5,562 nt of DNA from Acidobacteriota bacterium. GTDB taxonomy: Bacteria; Acidobacteriota; Terriglobia; Bryobacterales; Bryobacteraceae. The notes beneath the pieces are model-generated. The model was not told the origin of the DNA and searched no databases. It saw only the letters and a list, made by a program, of their open reading frames with translations. A program made the translations under genes and the position numbers. The stretch covers positions 1 through 5,562 of the forward strand of contig JAPKYY010000262.1 in assembly GCA_026394095.1 (NCBI GenBank). Direction: 5' to 3'. Shown here one piece after another: positions 1 to 5,511 of this stretch; position 1 is the stretch's first letter, and each line of letters begins with the position of its first letter.

Positions 1-13
1 ATGAACCTGACAC

Positions 14-1099
14 CTAGAGCCAGGCAAAAGCCGGGTGCTCCACCCCGCTCACACTTTTCACAATTTGCCGGTACACCTTCGCCCCCGCATCCCCGTTGGT
101 GAACACAAAGATCCCCTCACCCCGCCCGGGTTCAGCAAACACAATATGCTTAAACCCTCCGTTATCCCCCCACTGCCACAAGAATTCCCGATTCCCCACC
201 CGTTCCACTCCCCATCCCAGGCCCCAACCCAAATTCTCGTTAATCCGGGTCTCTTCTTTCGTCAAAACTGGATTCCGCATCGCAGCCGCCAAAAACTTCA
301 CATAGTCCGCCCCACTGGTCACCATGCTCGCCGCAGCATTTGGCACAATCCCGTTCGGCAACATCGTCCCGCCCACTTCCTTCACCACAGCGGAATAGCG
401 CTCATACTTCCAGCTCTCAAATCGCTCTCCAGCCTTCTGCGCATAACCGCGCAGCACCCTCGGAGGCCGGTCCCAATTCGGCCGCAACACGCCCTTCGAG
501 TCATAAGGCCATGCCACACGCCCCATCCACTCCGGCCGCCACGCCATACAACTCGAAGCCATCCCTAAAGGCCGAAACACCAAATCCTCAACCAATTCAC
601 AAATCGACTTACCCGACACCTTCTCGAGAATCCGCTGCAGGTAAAAGAAACCCTCGCCCGAATACTGAAACTTGGTCCCAGGCGGAAACTTCGGCACCAG
701 CTCTTCCCCCTCCTTCGAACGCCAATTCGGAAACCCCGAAGAATGACTCAAAACATGCCGCACCGTCACCGTCCGCGCCACCGGATCCTTCAAATCATCG
801 ACATAAGAAACCAGCGTCCGGTCCAGATCCAGCTTCAGTGCAAACGCCGCGTAAGCCGTAACCTGCTTACTCAAACTCGCAGCATGAAAAATTGTCTCCG
901 GCCCCACCGCAACCTTCTCCTCCACCTTCGCCAGCCCCAGGCCCTTCACCCATCCGGGCTTCCCGTCCTTGACAACACCCACCAGCACCCCAGGCACCGT
1001 CCCCAGCCAGTCCAGCACATCACGCTCAAACGAGGCAGGCTGATCTAGCTGCACCAGTGGCACCCCCGCCACACTCTGCAAAAACGCACGACGATACAT
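14..1099 (-). CDS. Exported serine hydrolase of the beta-lactamase / penicillin-binding-protein-like family
   Basis: Complete 361-residue protein of the class C beta-lactamase-related fold (Pfam Beta-lactamase type), usually esterases, D-aminopeptidases or peptidases of unknown substrate. The ATG at 1099 is chosen because it starts with a Tat-like signal, Y-R-R-A-F-L-Q at residues 2-8, then a short apolar stretch to about residue 18; upstream in-frame codons carry no conserved sequence. The nucleophile motif S-x-x-K is S75-L-S-K78 in the context FHAASLSK. The second motif, normally Y-x-N, is Y146-S-G148. The third motif (KTG/HxG position) appears as the W310-G-D-N-G-G315 stretch near the C-terminus. 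Length fits a single catalytic domain. It is divergent from the permease cassette, with 67 bases between them. No Shine-Dalgarno sequence precedes the start. The family is clear; true beta-lactamase activity is unlikely from sequence alone and the substrate is unknown. Confidence 0.88.
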   Translation of the reverse strand: MYRRAFLQSVAGVPLVQLDQPASFERDVLDWLGTVPGVLVGVVKDGKPGWVKGLGLAKVEEKVAVGPETIFHAASLSKQVTAYAAFALKLDLDRTLVSYVDDLKDPVARTVTVRHVLSHSSGFPNWRSKEGEELVPKFPPGTKFQYSGEGFFYLQRILEKVSGKSICELVEDLVFRPLGMASSCMAWRPEWMGRVAWPYDSKGVLRPNWDRPPRVLRGYAQKAGERFESWKYERYSAVVKEVGGTMLPNGIVPNAAASMVTSGADYVKFLAAAMRNPVLTKEETRINENLGWGLGWGVERVGNREFLWQWGDNGGFKHIVFAEPGRGEGIFVFTNGDAGAKVYRQIVKSVSGVEHPAFAWL

Positions 1100-1166
1100 A
1101 TTGTTGAAACGAACGAAATTCAAATCTGTTACGTTCCAAAACAAATTGATATCCTGTTGCCCAACC
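1100..1166. promoter_or_regulatory. Divergent A+T-rich control region between serine hydrolase and permease cassette
   Basis: This gap has 24 G/C in 67 bases, far below the flanking genes, as expected for a promoter region serving both directions. On the plus strand TATCCT at 1150-1155 matches four of six -10 consensus bases, including the three most conserved, and would give a leader of only a few bases before the GTG at 1167. TTGAAA at 1104-1109 resembles a -35 box but is too far from TATCCT to pair with it. An imperfect palindrome, TGTTACGTTCCA (1127-1138), has the form TGnnACGTnnCA and lies where a repressor or activator could act. No convincing promoter was seen for the minus-strand gene. 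What is seen is the composition and the motifs; promoter and operator roles are inferred. Confidence 0.5.
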
Positions 1167-2429
1167 GTGCAGAGTCCAGCCCCCGTCGCCGCCTCCACCC
1201 TCCGCAAGGTCCGTCGCCGCATCCTTCCCTACGTCTTCCTCCTCTACATCGTCGCCTTCCTCGACCGCGCCAACGTCGCCTTCGCCAAAGCCCCCATGAG
1301 CGCAGACCTCGGCTTCTCTGAAGCCGCCTTCGGCCTCGGCGCAGGCATCTTCTTCATTGGTTATTTCCTCTTCGAAATCCCCGGCGCACTGATAGTCGAG
1401 CGCTACAGCGCCCGCAAATGGATCGCCCGCATCCTCATCACCTGGGGCCTCTGCACCGTCCTCATCGGCTTCGTCCGCACCCCCAACGAATTCTACGGCG
1501 CACGCTTCCTGCTGGGCTGCGCCGAAGCCGGCTTCTTCCCGGGCATCATCGTCTACCTCGGCCACTGGTTTCCACGCAAAGAACGCGCCAAAGCCGTCTC
1601 CGGCCTCATCCTTGGCGTCCCCGTCTCACAAGTCCTAGGTGGCCCCCTCTCCGCGCTGATCCTCCACTCCCTCGACTGGCGCTGGATGTTCATCCTGGAA
1701 GGCATCCCCGCCATCCTCCTCGGCTTCATCACTCTGCGTTACCTCACAGACCGCCCCTCCCAGGCCACCTGGCTCACCTCGCCAGAACGCACCTGGCTCA
1801 TCAGCCAACTCACCGAAAGCACCCACCACTCCTCCCCCTGGGCCGCCTTCCGCGACAAGCGAATCCTCCTCCTCGCCCTCGCTATGGCCTGCGTCAACAT
1901 CGGCACCTACGCCTTCCAACTCTGGGTCCCCTCCATCATCCGCGCCGCCCAAACAAGCATGTCCGTCAGCAAAGCCAGCGCCTTCGCCGCCCTCCCCTTC
2001 GCAGCATCCATTATCGGCATGACCCTCTTCGGCCGCTCCTCTGACAAAACAGGCGAGCGCCGCTTCCACACCGCCGTCCCCATGTGGTGCGCCGGTATTT
2101 TCTTCTTCTTCGCTGGCCGTCCCAACCAGTCCCTCGAAGTCGAAATCCTCTGGCTCTGCCTCTCCGGCTTCTTCGTCTACGCCTGGCCCGGCCCCTTCTG
2201 GACCCTCCCCACTGCCGCCCTCGGCCAAACCGCCGCAGCAGCCTCTGTAGGCTTGATCAACTCCATCGGCAATCTCGGAGGCTTCATCGGCCCCACCGTC
2301 ATCGGCTATATCCTAACGGCCGGCTACCCCATGCACAACGCCCTCGCCTTCGTCGCCGCCGCCTTCTTCCTTGCCGGCTGCCTCGTACTCACCGTCCGCG
2401 TTGACGATAAGATAAAACCCGCCACATGA
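1167..2429 (+). CDS. MFS transporter, anion:cation symporter (phthalate/hexuronate permease-like) family
   Basis: A 420-residue inner-membrane permease with about twelve hydrophobic segments (roughly residues 18-38, 54-77, 86-104, 109-131, 144-166, 172-191, then 232-252, 268-289, 303-317, 325-345, 357-382 and 391-411) and a hydrophilic central loop around 193-231. The first segment carries D33-R34-A-N-V, typical of the ACS family that imports hexuronates, glucarate, tartrate or aromatic acids by proton symport. Other family signatures are the F-E-I-P-G segment at 69-73, C118-A-E-A-G-F-F-P and the D170-W-R-W-M-F motif. GTG at 1167 gives a short cytoplasmic lead before T-L-R-K-V-R-R-R; a TTG at 1101 would add an unconserved tail. 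No Shine-Dalgarno sequence is visible. The last codon overlaps the next ATG (ATGA), so the genes are probably co-translated. The family is well supported; the substrate is not identifiable, but the neighbours suggest a sugar acid or sugar. Confidence 0.88.
   Translation: MQSPAPVAASTLRKVRRRILPYVFLLYIVAFLDRANVAFAKAPMSADLGFSEAAFGLGAGIFFIGYFLFEIPGALIVERYSARKWIARILITWGLCTVLIGFVRTPNEFYGARFLLGCAEAGFFPGIIVYLGHWFPRKERAKAVSGLILGVPVSQVLGGPLSALILHSLDWRWMFILEGIPAILLGFITLRYLTDRPSQATWLTSPERTWLISQLTESTHHSSPWAAFRDKRILLLALAMACVNIGTYAFQLWVPSIIRAAQTSMSVSKASAFAALPFAASIIGMTLFGRSSDKTGERRFHTAVPMWCAGIFFFFAGRPNQSLEVEILWLCLSGFFVYAWPGPFWTLPTAALGQTAAAASVGLINSIGNLGGFIGPTVIGYILTAGYPMHNALAFVAAAFFLAGCLVLTVRVDDKIKPAT
2426..2429 (+). 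promoter_or_regulatory. ATGA stop-start overlap (translational coupling)
   Basis: The permease stop TGA (2427-2429) overlaps the TIM-barrel start ATG (2426-2428). No purine-rich ribosome binding site lies just upstream, so re-initiation by ribosomes finishing the permease is the likely way this gene is translated. The coupling is inferred from the geometry. Confidence 0.7.
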
Positions 2430-3193
2430 AATACAGCTTCATCGTGATGGACCCACCCACCCGCGACACCTTCGCCACCCTCCAGGATTGCGGCTACGAC
2501 GGCATCGAGCTCAACATGCGAGAACCCTTCGATCTCGACTCTGTCGAGCGCAACCTCGAAGATCACAACCTCGTAATGCCCAGCTTCCTCACCGGCGAAG
2601 CCTACTTCGACGGCCTCTGCCTCAGCTCCCAGCGAGCCGAAGTTCGCCGCCAAACCGTCGAGCGCCTCATCCGCTACGTCGACATCGCCCACCGTTTCAA
2701 ATCCATCATGGTCGTTGGCCTCCTCCAGGGCCTCCGCCGCGACGAGCCAGACCCCGCAATCGCCGCCACCCGCATCCGCGACGGCCTCCGCGCCGTAGCC
2801 GACGTCGCCGAATCGAAAGGCGTAGAGTTCGTCATCGAACCCGTCAACCACCTCCAGGTCGGCTTCCACAACTCTGTCGCCGAAGTCCGAAACCTAATCG
2901 CAGAAGTGGGCTTCCCCGCCATCCGTCCCATGGTCGACACCATCCACATGAACATCGAGGAATCCTCACTAACCCAACCGATCCTCGATTGTGGAGCCTC
3001 CCTCCGCCACATCCATCTCTGCGAATCCAACGGCGGTCGCTTCGGCTCAGGCCACATCCCCTTCGCCGAAGTATTGGCATCCCTGCGCACCATCCACTAC
3101 CACCACTTCGCCTCCGTCAAGGTCTACCGACATTTGGCCTTCGCCGAAGCTGCCAAATCCAGCATCGACTTCCTCAAGGCAATCGAAAGCTAA
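2426..3193 (+). CDS. Sugar isomerase/epimerase-like TIM-barrel protein (AP endonuclease 2 family) with altered active site
   Basis: A 255-residue protein of the xylose-isomerase-like TIM-barrel family, the fold of tagatose/psicose 3-epimerases and IolI/IolE-type enzymes. The N-terminal G-Y-D-G-I-E-L (23-29), I-E138-P-V-N, V-D171-T-I-H-M-N and H195-I-H197-L-C-E200-S-N, followed by G-S-G-H210, are family hallmarks. E138, D171 and H197 reproduce exactly the spacing (33 and 26 residues) of the metal ligands recalled for Pseudomonas cichorii D-tagatose 3-epimerase (E152, D185, H211). The fourth ligand, a catalytic glutamate expected 35 residues later, is lysine here (K232, in S-V-K-V-Y-R). The residue matching the substrate-contacting E158 is Q144. 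It may therefore be a divergent isomerase rather than a classical 3-epimerase. The start overlaps the permease stop by 4 bases and the dehydrogenase begins 1 base after its stop. The protein is cytoplasmic, with no signal peptide. The fold is certain; the reaction is unknown. Confidence 0.85.
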   Translation: MKYSFIVMDPPTRDTFATLQDCGYDGIELNMREPFDLDSVERNLEDHNLVMPSFLTGEAYFDGLCLSSQRAEVRRQTVERLIRYVDIAHRFKSIMVVGLLQGLRRDEPDPAIAATRIRDGLRAVADVAESKGVEFVIEPVNHLQVGFHNSVAEVRNLIAEVGFPAIRPMVDTIHMNIEESSLTQPILDCGASLRHIHLCESNGGRFGSGHIPFAEVLASLRTIHYHHFASVKVYRHLAFAEAAKSSIDFLKAIES

Positions 3194-3194
3194 G

Positions 3195-3917
3195 ATGTCC
3201 TTCGACTTCACCGGCAAAACCGTACTCATCACCGGCGCCGCGCAAGGCATAGGCGAAGCCGCCGCCAAAGCCTTCGCCACCGCCGGCGCCAAGGTCATCG
3301 CAGTAGATCTAGACACAGTCGAGCGCTGCGACGTAACCAACGAAGCCGAAGTCAATGAGACAGTCGACAACGCAATCGCCCGCTACGGTGCCATCGACGT
3401 CCTCTTCAACAACGCCGGCATCAACAAACGAATCCCGCTAGACCAGTGGACCGAGCCAGACTGGCAAGCCGTCATCAACGTCAACTTCATCGGCTCCTTC
3501 CTCATGGCTCGCGCCGTAGGCCGCCACATGATGGCGCGCCGCTCCGGAGCCATCGTCAACATGTCAGCGCTAGGCGGAGGCGTAGTAGGCCTCGGCCGAG
3601 GCACAGAAATTTACACCGGCACCAAAGGCGCAATCGTCGGCATGACCCGTGACCTCGCCGCAGAATTCGCACCCTACGGCATCAGGGTCAACTGCGTAGC
3701 CCCCGGCTGGATTGACACAGCCATGAACGCCCCGCTGATGAACCACCCCACCGCCCCACAAAAAGTCCTCGACCGAATCCCGATGGGCCGCTGGGGCGAA
3801 GTCGAAGACGTAGTAGGCCCAGTGCTCTTTCTAGCCTCCGACGCCGCCCGCTACATCACCGGCCACGTCCTCCCCATCGATGGCGGAGCCGCCGCCATCA
3901 TCCGCATCACACTCTAA
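3195..3917 (+). CDS. Short-chain dehydrogenase/reductase (classical SDR, NAD-type)
   Basis: A 240-residue cytoplasmic oxidoreductase with a Rossmann fold. Visible motifs are T13-G-A-A-Q-G-I-G20 (cofactor loop), D38 at the end of strand 2 (favours NAD(H) over NADP(H)), C45-D-V-T, N72-N-A-G75, N97, Y140-T-G-T-K144, P170-G-W-I-D-T175 and the C-terminal D229-G-G. The stretch between D38 and the D-V-T motif is very short, so most of the helix usually found there is missing. The catalytic serine region reads V-N-M-S124-A125-L; aligned on N-M, the usual serine falls on A125, with S124 one place early. The gap to Y140 is 15-16 residues instead of the usual 13. ATG 3195 is one base after the preceding stop, with only a weak purine stretch (GAAAG, 3185-3189). 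It probably oxidises or reduces the product of the TIM-barrel enzyme. The 3' end overlaps the convergent synthase by 11 bases. The substrate is unknown. Confidence 0.88.
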   Translation: MSFDFTGKTVLITGAAQGIGEAAAKAFATAGAKVIAVDLDTVERCDVTNEAEVNETVDNAIARYGAIDVLFNNAGINKRIPLDQWTEPDWQAVINVNFIGSFLMARAVGRHMMARRSGAIVNMSALGGGVVGLGRGTEIYTGTKGAIVGMTRDLAAEFAPYGIRVNCVAPGWIDTAMNAPLMNHPTAPQKVLDRIPMGRWGEVEDVVGPVLFLASDAARYITGHVLPIDGGAAAIIRITL

Positions 3918-5091
3918 AGGCGAGCACTGCGTTTAAGCCCCCAAACGCAAAAGAATTCGACAGCGCCGCCCCCACTTGAACCCGCCGCGCCACATTAGCA
4001 ATCACGTCCAGCCCACACTCCGGGTCCTCCGTCTCAAAACCCGCGGTCGGCGGCAACACACCCCTCTGCAACGCCATCACGGTAGCCACCGCCTCCAGAG
4101 CCCCCGCCGCCCCCAGCGCATGCCCATGCATAGACTTCGTCGACGACACCGGCACCCCCTCACCCATCACCATCCGAATCGCCACACACTCCGCCGGGTC
4201 ATTCGCCTGCGTCCCGGTTCCATGAGCATTCACATATCCAACCTCAGAAGCATCCATCGCCCCATCCCGCAAAGCCATCCGCATCGCCGCCGCCGCCCCC
4301 TCAGGCTTCGGCTGCGTAATGTGATGAGCATCAGCAGACATCCCAAACCCAGCCAGCTCCGCCAGCACCACAGCCCCCCTGGCGCGAGCATGTTCTTCAC
4401 TCTCAATCACCAGCATCCCCGCTCCCTCACCAAGACTCATCCCCTTCCGCCCCAGCGAAAACGGCCTGCAAACATCTGGCGAAACAACCCGCATCGCCTC
4501 CCAGGCCTTCAACAACCCAAACACAAAAGGAGCCTCACTCCCCCCGGTAAGAGCCACATCCACAACCCCATTCCGAACCATCCAAAGCGCCTGCCCCATA
4601 GCGTGGTTCGCCGACGAGCAAGCAGTAGAAGTAGTAAACACCGGCCCAGTCACACCATGTTCCATGGCAATCAAACTAGCTGCAGCATTGGCCATCACCT
4701 TAGGAATCGTCAGCGGATGCACCCGAGACTTCTTCTCCCGGTAAACATCCCAATACCCCGCATCCTCCATATGCTTGCCACCAACGCAACACCCGGTAAC
4801 AATAGCCGCCCCCTCCGGCAGCTTGAGCCAGGCCTGCCCAACAGCCTCCCTAGCCGCCAGCAAAGCAAACTGGGCATTCCGGTCCGCCATAAGAAGGTGT
4901 TCCTTCCCCAACCAATCCTCAGCTACAAAGCCACCAAACTCAGCACCAGTAGTGATCTTCATCTCGGAAGTATCGAGAGTCCGCAAAGCCCCAATCGCCG
5001 CCACACCATTCTCAAGGCCAGACCAGAACAAAGGAACCCCAACACCATAAGCCGTCACAGCCCCCAACCCAGTTACAACAACTTTACGCAT
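3907..5091 (-). CDS. Beta-ketoacyl-ACP synthase, FabF (KAS II)-like, stand-alone
   Basis: A 394-residue thiolase-fold condensing enzyme that would extend acyl chains by decarboxylative condensation with malonyl-ACP. The N-terminus M-R-K-V-V-V-T-G-L-G is canonical, fixing the start. The active-site triad is complete: C158 in T-A-C-S-S, H290 in N-A-H-G-T-G-T and H324 in S-T-K-S-M-H-G-H, with the C-terminal S378-N-S-F-A-F-G-G-L-N glycine loop. Two places differ from housekeeping FabF: M-H-G-H instead of M-T-G-H, and F-A-F-G-G-L-N instead of F-G-F-G-G-T-N. It is also slightly shorter than E. coli FabF (about 412). No acyl carrier protein, FabG, FabZ or FabD gene lies beside it, so it is more likely a paralogue for a special lipid or secondary product than the core fatty-acid enzyme. 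The coding strand favours G- and T-ending codons, opposite to the plus-strand genes. Activity is likely; pathway unknown. Confidence 0.9.
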   Translation of the reverse strand: MRKVVVTGLGAVTAYGVGVPLFWSGLENGVAAIGALRTLDTSEMKITTGAEFGGFVAEDWLGKEHLLMADRNAQFALLAAREAVGQAWLKLPEGAAIVTGCCVGGKHMEDAGYWDVYREKKSRVHPLTIPKVMANAAASLIAMEHGVTGPVFTTSTACSSANHAMGQALWMVRNGVVDVALTGGSEAPFVFGLLKAWEAMRVVSPDVCRPFSLGRKGMSLGEGAGMLVIESEEHARARGAVVLAELAGFGMSADAHHITQPKPEGAAAAMRMALRDGAMDASEVGYVNAHGTGTQANDPAECVAIRMVMGEGVPVSSTKSMHGHALGAAGALEAVATVMALQRGVLPPTAGFETEDPECGLDVIANVARRVQVGAALSNSFAFGGLNAVLAFRV

Positions 5092-5097
5092 CTCCCC
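5092..5097 (-). promoter_or_regulatory. GGGGAG directly abutting the synthase start codon
   Basis: Read on the minus strand, GGGGAG ends immediately before the ATG at 5091. It resembles a Shine-Dalgarno sequence but has no spacer, so it would be poorly placed for normal initiation. It may be chance, or the 6-base spacer between a -10-like hexamer and a leaderless start. Confidence 0.25.
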
Positions 5098-5103
5098 ACT
5101 CTA
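5098..5103 (-). promoter_or_regulatory. Candidate -10 element for the ketoacyl synthase
   Basis: On the minus strand TAGAGT matches TATAAT at four of six positions and lies exactly 6 bases before the ATG at 5091, which would put the transcript start at or next to the start codon. No -35 box is visible upstream. The match is weak and could be chance. Confidence 0.3.
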
Positions 5104-5107
5104 CAAT
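5102..5107 (+). promoter_or_regulatory. Candidate -10 element for the GNAT gene, leaderless geometry
   Basis: TACAAT matches TATAAT at five of six positions and is separated from the ATG at 5114 by 6 bases, so transcription would begin at about the A of the start codon. There is no Shine-Dalgarno sequence before this gene, which agrees with a leaderless mRNA. No good -35 box is seen 16-18 bases upstream. Confidence 0.42.
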
Positions 5108-5113
5108 CATGAA

Positions 5114-5491
5114 ATGGACCCCCGTCCCTACCAACCCACCGACCTCCCCGCCTGCAAAGCAATTCTGCCAACCTTAGAGGCCCCAACCCACTTCCACGTC
5201 TTCGAGCACAACGGCGAAATCCTCGCCTTCGGCGGCTACGAAATCACCTCCCCGACCTCTGCGCAAATCAAACAATACATGGTCCACCCAGACTGGCGCT
5301 GCCAGGGCATAGGCCGCTATCTGATCCTCTACCTCTTGAAGCAAATCAGTGCCGAGGGCAACATCGCCGAGGTCCGCGCAATTGCCTCAAGTGACTTGGA
5401 TGGCTTCTTCGAAAAGCAGGGCTTCCGTCCGCTCCCATCAAGCAGCACATCAGGCCGCATCTACACCAAAAAGCTAACCGTCTGTACCTAA
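5114..5491 (+). CDS. GNAT-family N-acetyltransferase, compact
   Basis: A 125-residue cytoplasmic acetyltransferase that would transfer acetyl from acetyl-CoA to an amine. The strand-4/helix-3 acetyl-CoA motif (motif A) is clear: V57-H-P-D-W-R62-C-Q64-G65-I-G67-R, the R/Q-x-x-G-x-G/A signature. It is preceded by I51-K-Q-Y-M in strand 4 and followed by motif B, F98-F-E-K-Q-G-F104. The N-terminal part (D-L-P-A-C-K at 10-15, then E31-H-N-G-E-I-L-A-F-G-G) is shorter than in typical 140-170-residue members, so the acceptor-binding helices are reduced. The ATG at 5114 is the only in-frame start giving the usual R-P-Y-Q-P-T-D-L-P opening; an ATG at 5109 is in another frame. It is divergent from the ketoacyl synthase with a 22-base gap. 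The right-hand end shows no following gene within 71 bases. The acceptor is unknown; a link to the synthase is not shown. Confidence 0.82.
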   Translation: MDPRPYQPTDLPACKAILPTLEAPTHFHVFEHNGEILAFGGYEITSPTSAQIKQYMVHPDWRCQGIGRYLILYLLKQISAEGNIAEVRAIASSDLDGFFEKQGFRPLPSSSTSGRIYTKKLTVCT

Positions 5492-5499
5492 GCTCCGAT

Positions 5500-5511
5500 C
5501 TGAATCTTCAG
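5500..5511. other. Short perfect inverted repeat after the GNAT stop
   Basis: CTGAA-TC-TTCAG is a 5-base perfect inverted repeat with a 2-base centre, 9 bases after the GNAT stop. It has no T-run and too small a loop for a standard intrinsic terminator. The remaining bases to 5562 hold no gene I can support. Confidence 0.2.

Noticed and set aside
35..568. Plus-strand open frame of 177 codons antisense to the serine hydrolase
   Set aside because: Proline/histidine/arginine-rich with no domain; the minus-strand frame has the S-x-x-K motif and a sensible leader.
1101..1166. Permease start at TTG 1101
   Set aside because: It would add 22 unconserved residues coded by the A+T-rich control region; GTG 1167 gives the usual short lead before the first membrane segment.
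1100..1222. Upstream extension of the serine hydrolase to 1222
   Set aside because: The extra 41 residues overlap the permease coding region and precede a Tat-type signal that must be N-terminal.
1635..2228. Minus-strand open frame of 197 codons inside the permease
   Set aside because: Glycine/glutamate/alanine-rich translation of C-rich coding DNA read backwards; no recognisable motif. The same holds for minus-strand frames at 1026-1565 and 2324-2869.
2991..3194. Dehydrogenase start inside the TIM-barrel gene
   Set aside because: The extra 68 residues are a serine/proline-rich shadow of the TIM-barrel frame; the SDR fold begins right after ATG 3195.
3976..5112. Plus-strand open frame of 378 codons antisense to the ketoacyl synthase
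   Set aside because: The product is an arginine/histidine/proline/serine-rich string with no domain, and the opposite strand encodes a complete synthase with its full catalytic triad. The frame is open because of the strand skew.
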